From NCBI GenBank assembly GCA_964368965.1, contig CAYJDR010000004.1:1-64000 (forward strand): DNA of 64,000 bases, in the 5' to 3' direction. Shown here piece by piece: positions 44,047 through 53,613 of this stretch. Position numbers and translations under genes: made by a program. This DNA is from CAYJDR01 sp964368965 (GTDB lineage Bacteria; Chrysiogenota; Deferribacteres; Deferribacterales; Mucispirillaceae). Positions within the stretch are counted from its first letter, which is position 1. Each line of letters starts with the position of its first letter. The notes under the pieces are model-generated. The model was not told the DNA's origin. It made no database searches and saw only the letters and a list, made by a program, of their open reading frames with translations.

Positions 44047-45555
44047 TTAACCGTTAAATTGTTTTTTAAACGTTTCTATAGTTGATTTCATCTTAGCTGT
44101 AAGCTCATCAGAAATAGCTTTCTTTTCAGAAATCTCTTCTAGGATGCCAGAGCCAGATGTTTTTAAGTATGCTAAGTATTCTTGTTCGAACTTATCAACT
44201 TGTTTTAAATCAAGATCGTCTAGGTAGCCGTTAACCGCAGCGAAAATAGATGCAACTTGCTCTTCAACAGCAAATGGTTTGTTTTGCTTTTGTTTAAGGA
44301 GTTCCATCATTCTGCTACCACGTGTAAGCTGAGCAACAGTAGCAGCATCTAAGTCACTACCGAACTGAGCAAACGCAGCCAATGAACGATATTGTGCAAG
44401 GTCAAGACGTAAACGTCCAGCAACTTGTTTCATCGCTTTAATTTGAGCAGCACCACCAACACGAGAAACCGAAATACCAGCGTTAACCGCAGGACGGAAA
44501 CCAGAGTTGAATAAATCTGTCTCAAGGAATATCTGACCATCTGTAATAGAAATTACGTTAGTCGGGATATATGCAGAAACGTCACCAGCTTGTGTTTCAA
44601 TGATTGGAAGTGCAGTTAATGAACCAGCACCTTGCTCATCACTAAGCTTAGCAGCACGCTCTAATAATCTTGAGTGGAGATAGAATACGTCACCTGGGAA
44701 TGCTTCACGTCCTGGTGGGCGGCGAAGCAATAATGACATCTCTCTGTATGCTGTAGCATGTTTAGATAAATCATCATAAACTAGAAGCGCGTGTTGGCCT
44801 CTGTCTCTGAAGTATTCACCCATAGTACAACCTGCCATTGGAGCTAAATACTGTAATGGTGCAGAATCAGATGCTGTAGCAGCTACAACAATTGTGTATT
44901 CCATAGCACCGTGTGCTTCAAGTGTTTGAACAACTTGAGCAACAGTAGAACGCTTTTGACCAATCGCAACGTAAACACAAATCATGTTTTGACCTTTTTG
45001 GTTAATGATTGTGTCTAACGCAACAGCTGTTTTACCAGTTTGTCTGTCACCAATGATAAGCTCACGCTGACCACGACCAACAGGAATCATAGAGTCAATC
45101 GCTTTGATACCAGTTTGAACTGGCTCATGTACTGGTTTACGTAAAACGATACCAGGAGCTACTTTCTCAATAACGTCTGTTTCTTTTGCGTTAATTGGAC
45201 CTTTACCATCAATCGGTTGACCTAGTGAGTTAACTACACGCCCAACTAGTTCTGGACCAACTGGAACAGACATAATGCGACCTGTACGTTTAACAACGTC
45301 GCCTTCTTTAATTCCAGTGTAATCACCCATAACAACCGCACCAATGTTATCTTCTTCAAGGTTTAAAACTAATCCATAAACCTCGTTAGGGAACTCAATA
45401 AGTTCGCCCGCCATAACATTGTCTAACCCGTAGATTTTTGCAATCCCGTCGCCTGCACTGATAACAGTGCCCACTTCTTCCATAGTAACCGTTTTATCAA
45501 AATTTTTGATCTGGTCACGGATAATCTGGCTTATCTCATCCGCTTTAATTTGCAT
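44047..45555 (-). CDS. atpA: ATP synthase alpha subunit
   Basis: Non-catalytic nucleotide-binding F1 subunit, 502 residues. P-loop GDRQTGKT (about residue 169), the arginine-finger region PAVNAGISVSRVGGAAQ, and GSLTALPIIETQ are conserved. Normal length and position between atpH and atpG. Confidence 0.97.
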   Translation of the reverse strand: MQIKADEISQIIRDQIKNFDKTVTMEEVGTVISAGDGIAKIYGLDNVMAGELIEFPNEVYGLVLNLEEDNIGAVVMGDYTGIKEGDVVKRTGRIMSVPVGPELVGRVVNSLGQPIDGKGPINAKETDVIEKVAPGIVLRKPVHEPVQTGIKAIDSMIPVGRGQRELIIGDRQTGKTAVALDTIINQKGQNMICVYVAIGQKRSTVAQVVQTLEAHGAMEYTIVVAATASDSAPLQYLAPMAGCTMGEYFRDRGQHALLVYDDLSKHATAYREMSLLLRRPPGREAFPGDVFYLHSRLLERAAKLSDEQGAGSLTALPIIETQAGDVSAYIPTNVISITDGQIFLETDLFNSGFRPAVNAGISVSRVGGAAQIKAMKQVAGRLRLDLAQYRSLAAFAQFGSDLDAATVAQLTRGSRMMELLKQKQNKPFAVEEQVASIFAAVNGYLDDLDLKQVDKFEQEYLAYLKTSGSGILEEISEKKAISDELTAKMKSTIETFKKQFNG

Positions 45556-45582
45556 AAAGCCATACTCCTTGAATGATATTCT

Positions 45583-46119
45583 TTACACTAACGATACTTT
45601 CAGTTTCTCAAGTTGCCCTTTAACTGAAGCATCGTACAACATACTACCTAATTTCACTTTCACGCCGCCAATAATTTGCGGGTCGATTTCTTCTCTCAAG
45701 TTTACTTTCTTACCAATAACTTTAGTAAGTTTCGCCTCGAGTTCATCTTTAACTCCTTTATCAACAGGGGCTGCGAATGTTGCAACAGCATCAATCTCGC
45801 CTTTTTCTGCTAGGAGTTTGTGTTTTATTTCGTCATTTACTGACTCTAATAAAACTAAACGCCCTTTTTTGATTAACAATGAGATATACTTAAATAACAC
45901 ATCACTAATCTTACCTTCTTTATGCAGGGCAGTGAATACAGCCATTTTATCTTCTGTATTAACTAAAGGATTTTTTATAACAGCTTCAAAGTCTGCACTT
46001 GTGTTTTGCAACTTAGTTAGCTCGTCTAGTTCTTGCCAGATAGGCAATTTTTCGCCTGACGCTTTATAGTCATCATAAAACGCATCAGCATATCGCTTTG
46101 CTATTGAACGTATATTCAC
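45583..46119 (-). CDS. atpH: ATP synthase delta subunit
   Basis: 178 residues; peripheral stalk cap (OSCP). Begins NIRSIAKRYADAFYD and ends IGGVKVKLGSMLYDASVKGQLEKL (in part), as in the family. Between atpF and atpA. Confidence 0.94.
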   Translation of the reverse strand: MNIRSIAKRYADAFYDDYKASGEKLPIWQELDELTKLQNTSADFEAVIKNPLVNTEDKMAVFTALHKEGKISDVLFKYISLLIKKGRLVLLESVNDEIKHKLLAEKGEIDAVATFAAPVDKGVKDELEAKLTKVIGKKVNLREEIDPQIIGGVKVKLGSMLYDASVKGQLEKLKVSLV

Positions 46120-46121
46120 TG

Positions 46122-46667
46122 TTACTCTCCAATGCGCGAGATATAGCCGTTTAATACAGCTTTAGCTTCAGCGCCTTTCATTTCGTTAGTAATCAATTTT
46201 TCAGCCTCTGCGAATACATCAGCTACGATTTCACGTTTAATAGCTAGTTTTGCTTGCACAGTTTCGTTGTTGATTTTAGCGATAGCGCTTTCTTTCAAAC
46301 GATCAACAGCACGTGTAGCGTCAGCCATAATGAGTTCACGCTCTTTTTCAGCAGCTGCAAGAACATTAGCTTTCATTTCTTCAAGCTCTTTCTCAAGTTG
46401 GCGCGATTTTTCTTCATATTCACGAACTTTCTCTTGTGCTTCTTGCTTAGCTTTTTCAGCTGAGTTTAGAGCTTGCTCAATATTTGCTGTGCGGTTAACT
46501 AGCGCATCAAGTATTGGCTTACGTAAAAACTTGTATAATATACCAAGAAAAACAGCGAACACAAGAACCCTATAGAAAAAATTTGCTATAAGTTCAGGTG
46601 TGATAGCGCCTGCTGCAAATGCATAACTAGGAACAAGCATCAGTAACGCAATTAATAATTTCTTCAC
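46122..46667 (-). CDS. atpF: ATP synthase subunit b
   Basis: 181 residues. Peripheral stalk: an N-terminal hydrophobic region with a signal-like start (MKKLLIALLMLVPSYAFAAG) followed by a membrane helix (ANFFYRVLVFAVFLGILYKF) and RKPILDALVNRT, then a long charged coiled coil. The cleavable-looking extension ahead of the membrane helix is seen in several b subunits of anaerobes. 2 bp before atpH. Confidence 0.92.
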   Translation of the reverse strand: MKKLLIALLMLVPSYAFAAGAITPELIANFFYRVLVFAVFLGILYKFLRKPILDALVNRTANIEQALNSAEKAKQEAQEKVREYEEKSRQLEKELEEMKANVLAAAEKERELIMADATRAVDRLKESAIAKINNETVQAKLAIKREIVADVFAEAEKLITNEMKGAEAKAVLNGYISRIGE

Positions 46668-46678
46668 TTCTACTCTCC

Positions 46679-47110
46679 TTACGCCACTTTGCCAACAACA
46701 GCGTCACGAACAACTTGTGCTAAACCAGCAACTTCACCTTTAAGTGAAGCTCTTGCTTGCTCACAAGATTTGTTTAAGTCAGCTAGTGCATCTTTAGTGC
46801 TAGAAGTTATTTCTTCTGTAGCTTTTTGAACAATATTGTTCGCAGCTGCATCAGCTTCTTCTTTAACTTTTCTGCGGTACTCGTTGATAGTAGCGCGTGC
46901 TTCTTGAAGCTTAGTGTTGTAAGCTTCTTCGCTAGCGTTTATGCTATCGAGGTTATCCGCAGCACTTTTGACAAGGCTATCTATCTTTGCATTACGAGCA
47001 TTGATAGTTGACATAATAGGATTAACTATGAGTTTGTTAGCGATAAAAACGATTAACAAAAACTGGAAAATCTGGATAAACAGTGTGTGGTCCAAACCGA
47101 CTGATATCAT
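46679..47110 (-). CDS. ATP synthase subunit b'
   Basis: 143 residues. Second peripheral-stalk subunit: N-terminal membrane helix (DHTLFIQIFQFLLIVFIANKLI, in part), VNPIMSTINAR, then a coiled coil rich in A, E and K. Presence of separate b and b' genes means a heterodimeric stalk. A GTG at 47119 is possible; I chose the ATG at 47110 with AAGGAG 8 bases upstream. First gene of the operon. Confidence 0.92.
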   Translation of the reverse strand: MISVGLDHTLFIQIFQFLLIVFIANKLIVNPIMSTINARNAKIDSLVKSAADNLDSINASEEAYNTKLQEARATINEYRRKVKEEADAAANNIVQKATEEITSSTKDALADLNKSCEQARASLKGEVAGLAQVVRDAVVGKVA

Positions 47111-47210
47111 CAAAAGCACTCCTTAGATCTATTTTGTATACTCTATTTTTAAGCAGATTTGTAGGGGATACTCATGATTACCCCCATAATCTAAAATTGA
47201 GCAACAGATA

Positions 47211-47239
47211 TTTTTAACAATTATTAACGCGTTCGTCAA
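47211..47239 (-). promoter_or_regulatory. Candidate promoter of the ATP synthase operon
   Basis: Minus strand TTGACG (47234-47239), 17-bp spacer, TAAAAA (47211-47216). A second, poorer candidate starts with a perfect TTGACA at 47285-47290 but has no good -10. Confidence 0.5.
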
Positions 47240-47339
47240 GCAAAATAGCTAAATAGAACAAAATTCTTTTTTGATTTTTCACATTGTCAACCTATAGTTA
47301 ATAAATAAACATCTGCTACACAAGAAATATTGCCTAAAC

Positions 47340-48509
47340 TTACACCAATATCTCAACACCTGGCAATGTTCCAAACTCGATATACTCAAGCGATGCGCCG
47401 CCGCCAGTTGAAATATGCGAAACTTTGTCAGCAACACCTGCTTTATTAATCGCAGCGACAGAATCACCACCACCGATAATAACAGTAGCATCTAGCTTAG
47501 CCAATGCATTCGCTATTGAAAATGTTCCGTTTGCATATGCTGGTTGCTCAAACACACCCATTGGGCCGTTCCACAAAACAGTTTTACACTTTGATAGAGC
47601 GTTTTCATAGTGGATCGTAGTTTTCAAACCGATGTCTAAGCCCATGTAACCATCTGGGATATCTAAATCAGGGCAATCTTTCGGTTCACCGCCGAATTTA
47701 TCAGATATTACGTGGTCGTAAGGCAGATAGATATCAACATTTTTCTCTTTAGCTTTTGCGATGATATTTGCAACTGTATCCATTTGTTCATGTTCAACTA
47801 ACGATGTGCCAACTTCAAACCCCTGATATTTCAAGAATGTGTAAGCCATTGCGCCACCTATCAAGATAACATCAGCAGTATCTAGCAAGCTAGAGATAAC
47901 GCCAATTTTATCAGACACTTTTGCGCCACCTAAAATTGCAGCAAGTGGGCGATCTGGGTTTTTAACGATTGCGTTGAAATACTTAACTTCTTTACCAACT
48001 AGAAAACCAGCAGCTTTATCTTCTATCAAGCAAGGTACGCCATAAACTGAAGCATGTTTTCTGTGGCAAGTGCCGAACGCATCATTCACATAGGCATTGA
48101 AAGGCTTAGCGAGTTCTTTTGCAAACTCTGGATCGTTCTTTTCTTCGCCTTTATAAAACCTTACGTTTTCAAGTAGTAAAACTGTACCTTCTGCAAGGTT
48201 ATCCATTGCTTTTTCAACAACTTCGCCTACGCAATCTGATACGTATTGAACTTTAAAAAGTCCTTTTTCATTTATATATTTAGCAACAGGTTCGAGTGAA
48301 TACTCAAGATTTTTTTCGCCTTTAGGTCTGCCTAGGTGGCTAACTAATGCAACCTTTGCACCTTGTGAAAGTGCATATTCTATTGTAGGCATTGCCTTAA
48401 CAATCCTTGTATCGTCGCCAACTATGCCATCTTTGATAGGTACGTTAAAATCTACACGAATGAGCAAACGTTTCCCTTTAAGGTTTAAGTCCTCAATGCT
48501 TTTAACCAT
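47340..48509 (-). CDS. pgk: Phosphoglycerate kinase
   Basis: 389 residues, normal length. N-terminal RVDFNVP and SHLGRPKG, the interdomain region AAILGGAKVSDKI and the nucleotide-binding GGGDSVAAI and STGGGASLEY C-terminal motifs are intact. It runs in the same direction as gap, whose gene ends 57 bp upstream with a terminator between. Confidence 0.97.
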   Translation of the reverse strand: MVKSIEDLNLKGKRLLIRVDFNVPIKDGIVGDDTRIVKAMPTIEYALSQGAKVALVSHLGRPKGEKNLEYSLEPVAKYINEKGLFKVQYVSDCVGEVVEKAMDNLAEGTVLLLENVRFYKGEEKNDPEFAKELAKPFNAYVNDAFGTCHRKHASVYGVPCLIEDKAAGFLVGKEVKYFNAIVKNPDRPLAAILGGAKVSDKIGVISSLLDTADVILIGGAMAYTFLKYQGFEVGTSLVEHEQMDTVANIIAKAKEKNVDIYLPYDHVISDKFGGEPKDCPDLDIPDGYMGLDIGLKTTIHYENALSKCKTVLWNGPMGVFEQPAYANGTFSIANALAKLDATVIIGGGDSVAAINKAGVADKVSHISTGGGASLEYIEFGTLPGVEILV

Positions 48510-48527
48510 TACAATCTCCTCGTAGAA

Positions 48528-48553
48528 ATAAAAAAAGGGGCAATACGCCCCTT
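48528..48553 (-). terminator. Terminator between gap and pgk
   Basis: Minus-strand 7-bp G/C-rich stem (AAGGGGC with GCCCCTT), 5-nt loop, and a T run. Placed so that it would reduce read-through from gap into pgk. Confidence 0.85.
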
Positions 48554-48566
48554 ATGATTTGAATAA

Positions 48567-49565
48567 TTATAGAACTTTTGTGAGTAACTCAGCAGCACGA
48601 GTTGAGTAGCCCCACTCGTTGTCATACCAAGAGAATATCTTAATAGTGCTACCTTCCATAACTTTAGTAAGTTTAGAATCGAAGATAGATGAATGTGGGT
48701 TGCCATTGAAATCGATAGAAACAAGTGGCTCATCACAATATTGTAGAATGCCTTTCATTGGGCCTTCAGCAGCAGCTTTGATAGCAGCGTTTACTTCTTC
48801 AATAGTAGTGTTTTTCTTAACTTTACATACTAAGTCAACAACTGATACGTTAGGTGTAGGAACACGCACAGATAAACCGTCTAACTTGCCGTTTAGTTCT
48901 GGTAAAACTAAGCCAACAGCTTTAGCAGCACCAGTTGATGTAGGTATCATAGATACTGCACCAGCTCTAGCTCTACGTAGGTCGCTGTGAGGTAAGTCAA
49001 GGATACGTTGGTCGTTAGTGTATGAGTGGATTGTAGTCATTAAACCATGTTCGATACCGAAAGTGTCGTTTAAAACTTTAGCAACAGGAGCTAAGCAGTT
49101 AGTAGTACAAGATGCGTTCGAGATGATGTTATGAATGTTTTTGTCATATTTATCAAAGTTAACGCCTTGAACAACAGTGATATCTTCATCAGTTGCAGGT
49201 GCAGAGATAACAACTTTTTTAGCGCCAGCTTTGATGTGTTTTTCAGCATCTGCGCGCTTAGTGAAGAAGCCAGTTGACTCAAGAACAACTTCAACACCTA
49301 GCTCACCCCAAGGTAATGCTTGTGGGTCTCTTTCTTTAAGGATTTTGATTTTTTTACCGTCGATAGCGATATAATCTTCGCCAGCAGTAACTTCGTGTTT
49401 TAAAACACTGTGAACTGAATCGTACTTAAGTAAGTGTGCAAGTGTTTTTGCATCTGTTAAATCATTAATAGCAACTACATCTATATCGATGTTGTTTTCA
49501 AGTGCTGAGCGTAGTACGCATCTACCAATGCGCCCAAATCCGTTAATTCCAACTTTAACTGCCAT
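48567..49565 (-). CDS. gap: Glyceraldehyde-3-phosphate dehydrogenase
   Basis: 332 residues. NAD-binding start VGINGFGRIGR, catalytic cysteine in SNASCTTNCLAP (about residue 150) and the STGAAKAVG and WYDNEWGYS segments are all present. A reading that starts at 49601 adds 12 residues; I prefer 49565, preceded by GGAGGC. Single gene separated from pgk by a terminator. Confidence 0.97.
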   Translation of the reverse strand: MAVKVGINGFGRIGRCVLRSALENNIDIDVVAINDLTDAKTLAHLLKYDSVHSVLKHEVTAGEDYIAIDGKKIKILKERDPQALPWGELGVEVVLESTGFFTKRADAEKHIKAGAKKVVISAPATDEDITVVQGVNFDKYDKNIHNIISNASCTTNCLAPVAKVLNDTFGIEHGLMTTIHSYTNDQRILDLPHSDLRRARAGAVSMIPTSTGAAKAVGLVLPELNGKLDGLSVRVPTPNVSVVDLVCKVKKNTTIEEVNAAIKAAAEGPMKGILQYCDEPLVSIDFNGNPHSSIFDSKLTKVMEGSTIKIFSWYDNEWGYSTRAAELLTKVL

Positions 49566-49721
49566 TACAGCCTCCAAAATAAATATATTGTATTGTAGCA
49601 CAAACCATATATACCTTTATATGTTAGCTTGTTGGTGATATTAAATCAAGCAAAAAGAGTAACTATATGAAAATTTTTCTATAAACATTGAATTTACATA
49701 CTTTAGGAGCATTTTACACAT

Positions 49722-49751
49722 AAAAAAATCGGCTAGTTTTTCAACCAGCCG
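49722..49751 (-). terminator. Terminator downstream of the DksA/TraR operon
   Basis: Minus-strand 9-bp stem with one G-T pair (CGGCTGGTT with AACTAGCCG), 4-nt loop, followed by a T run. About 95 bp after the DksA/TraR stop; a second short hairpin at 49777-49798 lies between. Confidence 0.85.
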
Positions 49752-49847
49752 ACGTATAAATTTCATATTAATTTTAGTGGCAACAATATTGTAATTGCCG
49801 TTAAGTTTTACACAAAAAACGAATTACCCTTTCATAGAAAGAGTTTA

Positions 49848-50210
49848 TTACATTTTAATTAGGCCTTTTCTTTCGAGTTCGCTTTTACACTCAGTGCAAT
49901 ACCTTGCAAACGGAACGTACTCGAGCCTTGTGTCGTTGATATCCTCTTCACACTCGATACACACACCATATGTGCTTTTAGCGATCCTTTCAAGCGCTTG
50001 GTCAACAAGGCGAAGTTTTAAAGCATCAGTTTCAACCCTGCCTAGCATAATATTTTTGTTGTAGATATTGTATGCTTCATCTGCAGTATCTTGTATGCCG
50101 TCTTGACCTAAATCAATAGCTTCGTTATATTTCTTATTGAGCGTTGTGATAAGGTTTTCTCGCATTTCAAGAAGCTTGCCCCTAAAATAGTCTGATTTAA
50201 CTTTATCCAT
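49848..50210 (-). CDS. DksA/TraR-family zinc-finger protein
   Basis: 120 residues. N-terminal coiled coil (about 1-75) with acidic residues near its tip (QDTADEAY), then the C4 zinc finger CIECEEDI...YCTEC (about residue 82-110). Such proteins bind RNA polymerase through the secondary channel and modulate transcription with ppGpp; shorter than E. coli DksA, so closer to the TraR/YocK-like group. RlmH gene lies 9 bp upstream. Confidence 0.9.
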   Translation of the reverse strand: MDKVKSDYFRGKLLEMRENLITTLNKKYNEAIDLGQDGIQDTADEAYNIYNKNIMLGRVETDALKLRLVDQALERIAKSTYGVCIECEEDINDTRLEYVPFARYCTECKSELERKGLIKM

Positions 50211-50219
50211 AACAGCCTC

Positions 50220-50651
50220 CTATTTGTGGTAAGGGTGACCTGTAATAATTGTCATTGCCCTATATATCTGCTCTGATAAAACAACCAAGCTAACGCGATA
50301 TGAAAAAGTCATATCTGATAGCGAGATATATTCAGTAACAATTTTTCTAGCACTGTCAGTAAGCCCTTCTGCCTCGCCGATAATGAACGTAACGCTCCTA
50401 GCGTCTTGGCGCTTGTTATCGAACCACGCAGCAAACTTATGACTATCCACCCGCTTGCCTAAAACATCTAAACCAATGTAGATATCCTTTGCATTCGAGT
50501 TTCTGTAAAACTTTTCAAACTGCTTTGAGTCACACGACATTTCAAGCAACTCAAAATCAAAATATGGCTTTAAACGTTTTGCATATTCAGCAATGAACGC
50601 TTCCACCGATTTATCTCTAACTTTACCTTCTAGTAAAAATCTAACAATCAT
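50220..50651 (-). CDS. rlmH: 23S rRNA pseudouridine-1915 N3-methyltransferase
   Basis: 143-residue SPOUT methyltransferase. The SAM-binding knot is visible as FIIGEAEGLTD (about residue 100) and the chain ends in GHPYHK, characteristic of RlmH. Modifies helix 69 of the ribosome. Preceded by a TTGACA promoter at 50694-50723 and followed by the DksA/TraR gene. Confidence 0.95.
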   Translation of the reverse strand: MIVRFLLEGKVRDKSVEAFIAEYAKRLKPYFDFELLEMSCDSKQFEKFYRNSNAKDIYIGLDVLGKRVDSHKFAAWFDNKRQDARSVTFIIGEAEGLTDSARKIVTEYISLSDMTFSYRVSLVVLSEQIYRAMTIITGHPYHK

Positions 50652-50693
50652 TTTTTATCTGTTACAACTTAATATTTAAAACGCTCGATAAGT

Positions 50694-50723
50694 CTTATAA
50701 TAATTTTTTATGTATTTTGTCAA
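50694..50723 (-). promoter_or_regulatory. Promoter of rlmH and the DksA/TraR gene
   Basis: Minus strand perfect TTGACA (50718-50723) followed after 17-18 bp by TTATAAG (50694-50700). Confidence 0.7.
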
Positions 50724-50738
50724 GTAAACATTTATCAA

Positions 50739-51416
50739 TTATGCAAAAAACTCGTAAAAAATTACAGCAGCACTCATAGATGCGTTCAAAGAATCAATAT
50801 CAGACTGCATTGGTATAGAAACCACATTGTCTGCACGCTCTAATATACTTGAACGTATGCCCTTGCCTTCTGAACCGATGATAATGCCTAGAGGTTGCTC
50901 ATTTTTAGCGACATCTGGCAACCTTTCGCCGTCCATATCAGCAGCAACTATTCTAAAGCCGTTATCTTTCAGTGAGTCGACAGCTTGCCCTAAGTTGACA
51001 ACTTCTATCACGTTCATATAAAGTAGCGCACCAGCACTCGTTTTATAAACAACTGGGCTAACTTTTGCTTGGTCGTGACGTGGGACGATAATATCTTTTA
51101 TGCCAAAACAATGTGCAGCTCTGATAATTGCACCAAAGTTGTGTGGGTCTTGGATTTTATCAAGCAACACGACGCCCTTCTCTTTCGATAAATCTTTTAA
51201 CCTTGTTTTTAGCTCAGTATATTCAAAATCATCAATGATAGCTGCAACGCCTTGAGTTTCCTCGCCGTATTGTTCTTCAAATACAGAACGCCCTAACACT
51301 TCAAAAGGAACTGTTATGTTCTCAAAATGCACAGATGCACCGTGCCTAACTATTACTTTTTTTGCTTTGCCTGATTTTACAGCTTCAAATACTGCATTTC
51401 TTCCAGTGATTATCAC
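50739..51416 (-). CDS. TrmH/SpoU-family RNA 2'-O-methyltransferase (RlmB-like)
   Basis: 225 residues. Short N-terminal substrate-binding region followed by the SPOUT domain: DKIQDPHNFGAIIRAA (motif 1, about residue 95), IIGSEGKGIR (motif 2) and PMQSDIDSLNASMSAAVIFYE (motif 3, in part). Fits RlmB, which methylates 23S rRNA G2251; the exact target is inferred. Overlaps the end of tkt by 4 bp. Confidence 0.88.
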   Translation of the reverse strand: MIITGRNAVFEAVKSGKAKKVIVRHGASVHFENITVPFEVLGRSVFEEQYGEETQGVAAIIDDFEYTELKTRLKDLSKEKGVVLLDKIQDPHNFGAIIRAAHCFGIKDIIVPRHDQAKVSPVVYKTSAGALLYMNVIEVVNLGQAVDSLKDNGFRIVAADMDGERLPDVAKNEQPLGIIIGSEGKGIRSSILERADNVVSIPMQSDIDSLNASMSAAVIFYEFFA

Positions 51417-53481
51417 TTAGCAACCTCGTTAGCAATTTTGTTTGCTATAGACGCTGGGTCTAATTCCATTAATTCAAAAACCTCTTCAACCGCACCAGAA
51501 TATGCAAGTGAGTTCACGCCATATGGGTAAACTTTGCAAGCAACACCTTTTTCAACAGCTTTCATAGCTACTGTAGAATATAGGCCTGAGAACGAGTGAT
51601 GATCTTCATAAACAAATATTTTATCGCTTGAGAAAATAACATCTGCATATTTATCTGCAATATATATAGGTGATGAAACGTTCACAACCGCGATAGAAAT
51701 TCCTTTTTCTGCTAAAATATCTCTAACTTTCAATGCACGTGCAAGTGTAGAACCATAAGCAAGCAGAGTGTACTCACCGTCTCTAACAAGCGTTGGTTTA
51801 CCGTATTCAAACACATAGTCGTGTGCGAAAACTTCTTTGCCGTTCTCGTCAGTGATTACAGCAGTTTTTGAACGCCCCATAGCTATGTGTACGTTGCCTT
51901 TTTCAGCAACTGCATATCTAACAGCTCTGTCAACTTCGTTAGGGTCTGCTGGTGCGATTGCCTTCATGCCGAAGATGTTGCGCACAAGCCCTAAGTAATC
52001 TATACACATGTGAGTTTTGCCATCTTCACCAACGTCAATACCTACGTGTGTAGTAACAACTTTCAAGTTAGCTTCGTTTAAGCCGTTTAAGCGTTGCTGG
52101 TTGTAAACTTCATCAATACCAAACATGCCGAAACCAGCAAAAAACGTTAAAACGCCATCGCTAGATGTAGCGCCAGCTGCAACTGCTGTGTGGTGCTCTG
52201 ATATACCTGCTTGGAAGAAGTTTTTAGCAAAGTTTTTCTCAATGCCGTTTGTTTTAACTGAGCCAGCTAAGTCGCAATCGTAAACAGCTAAGTTTTCACC
52301 GTTGTTTGCAGCTGCTATATCGTCTAATGCGTTACCGAACGCACTTCTATTATCAGTAGAGATGTCTTTTGTGTATGTTCTAGCATCGCCTAAGTTCATC
52401 TTAGGGTACTTTGTATTTATATCGCCGTGGTTTAAATCAGCAACGAATTTTGAACGTAAATCTTTGTAGTAGTCTAGTTTTGCTTCTAGGTTGAGCTCTT
52501 TCATCGCCTCAACATATTTTTCAGCAGATAGAGTTGAGCCATGGAAGCCTTTTTCATTTTCCATGAAAGAAATACCTTTGCCCATAACAGTATGTGCAAT
52601 GATAGCAACAGGTGTTTCAGCAGATTTTGCTTTTAATAAAGCGCCTAGGATATCTGGAATGCTGTGGCCGTCAACTTCGATAACTTCCCAACCGTCAGAT
52701 TTGAAAGAAGCGATAACATCCATAGATGGCATAACCTCTTCAATGCTGCCAGAGATTTGTAATTTATTATAGTCTATAATTGCAGTAACGTTGTTTAGGT
52801 TATATTTCTTGATAAAGCGCCTTGCTTCAGTAATTTGGCCTTTTTGTTGTTCGCCGTCACCCATTAAAACATAAACATCAAAGTCGTTGTTTTTAACTTT
52901 ACCAGCAACAGCAAAGCCTGCACCAACAGATAAACCTTGACCAAGGTTACCAGTAGTCCACTCGACACCTTTAACGTATCTTTCGATGTGTCCTTCATAT
53001 ATGCTACCAGCTTTTCTGAAAGTTGATATTGCATCATCTTTAGAGATGAAACNNNNNNNNNNNNNNNNNNNNNNNNNNNNNNNNNNNNNNNNNNNNNNNN
53101 NNNNNNNNNNNNNNNNNNNNNNNNNNNNNNNNNNNNNNNNNNNNNNNNNNNNTATATGCTACCAGCTTTTCTGAAAGTTGATATTGCATCATCTTTAGAG
53201 ATGAAACCATACTCAGATAAACAAGAGTAAACAGCAGGCGAAATATGCCCGTGAGATACAACTACTCTATCTCTGTTATCGTCGTTCACGTTTTCAGGGT
53301 TAATGTTTGCAACAGCGTAGATACAGCTAAGCAAATCAATAGATGACATAGAGCCACCTGGGTGTCCACTAGCAGAAAGCGTTGTCATAGTCAATATGTC
53401 GCCCCTAGCGTTGTGTGCCTTTTCTGAAATAGACGCTTTGTCTGCCTCAGCTATTCTTCTTGCAAATTCATTTAATAACAT
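51413..53481 (-). CDS. tkt: Transketolase, interrupted by a scaffold gap
   Basis: Thiamine-dependent transfer of C2 ketol units in the pentose phosphate pathway. Read as given, the gene is split by 100 N. The bases beside the gap (52998-53052 and 53153-53207) are identical over 55 bp; merging them removes 155 bases and leaves 188 + 286 = 474 bp, exactly 158 codons, rejoining both halves in one frame to give about 637 residues, normal for transketolase. Motifs: ASGHPGGSMS, HGHISPA, EGHIE, TTGNLGQGLS, TPP motif GDGEQQKGQ ... DYN, and HFEDHHS-like EDHHSFSGL in the C-terminal half. Start chosen at 53481 behind GGAGAAG. Promoter at 53499-53527. Confidence 0.93.
53053..53152. other. Assembly gap of 100 N (artefact)
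   Basis: Exactly 100 N flanked by two copies of the same 55-bp sequence. The contig ends overlap and were not merged, so no sequence is missing. Confidence 0.95.
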
Positions 53482-53498
53482 ATACTTCTCCAACTACA

Positions 53499-53527
53499 AT
53501 TATATGGTTGTGAAGATAACTTTTCAC
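53499..53527 (-). promoter_or_regulatory. Candidate promoter of tkt
   Basis: Minus strand GTGAAA (53522-53527), 17-bp spacer, perfect TATAAT (53499-53504). A perfect TTGACA at 53536-53541 lies slightly further upstream without a matching -10. Confidence 0.55.
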
Positions 53528-53580
53528 GGTGATAATGTCAACAAATTATTTCATAACTTCACAATATTATGGCAAAAGAA

Positions 53581-53602
53581 AAGCCTAACTCAATGTTAGG
53601 CT
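53581..53602. terminator. Hairpin between tkt and the pseudopilin gene
   Basis: Perfect 9-bp arms AAGCCTAAC and GTTAGGCTT with 4-nt loop; the minus-strand copy is followed by TTCTTTT. Fits a terminator for the pseudopilin gene, whose stop lies 12 bp away. Confidence 0.8.
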
Positions 53603-53613
53603 TCTATATTTTA

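Noticed and set aside
47163..47185. GGGG...CCCC hairpin in the atp operon leader
   Set aside because: Only four G-C pairs match and the inner bases do not pair.
53053..53152. A real insertion or deletion in tkt
   Set aside because: The 55-bp identical flanks and restored reading frame show an unmerged contig overlap.
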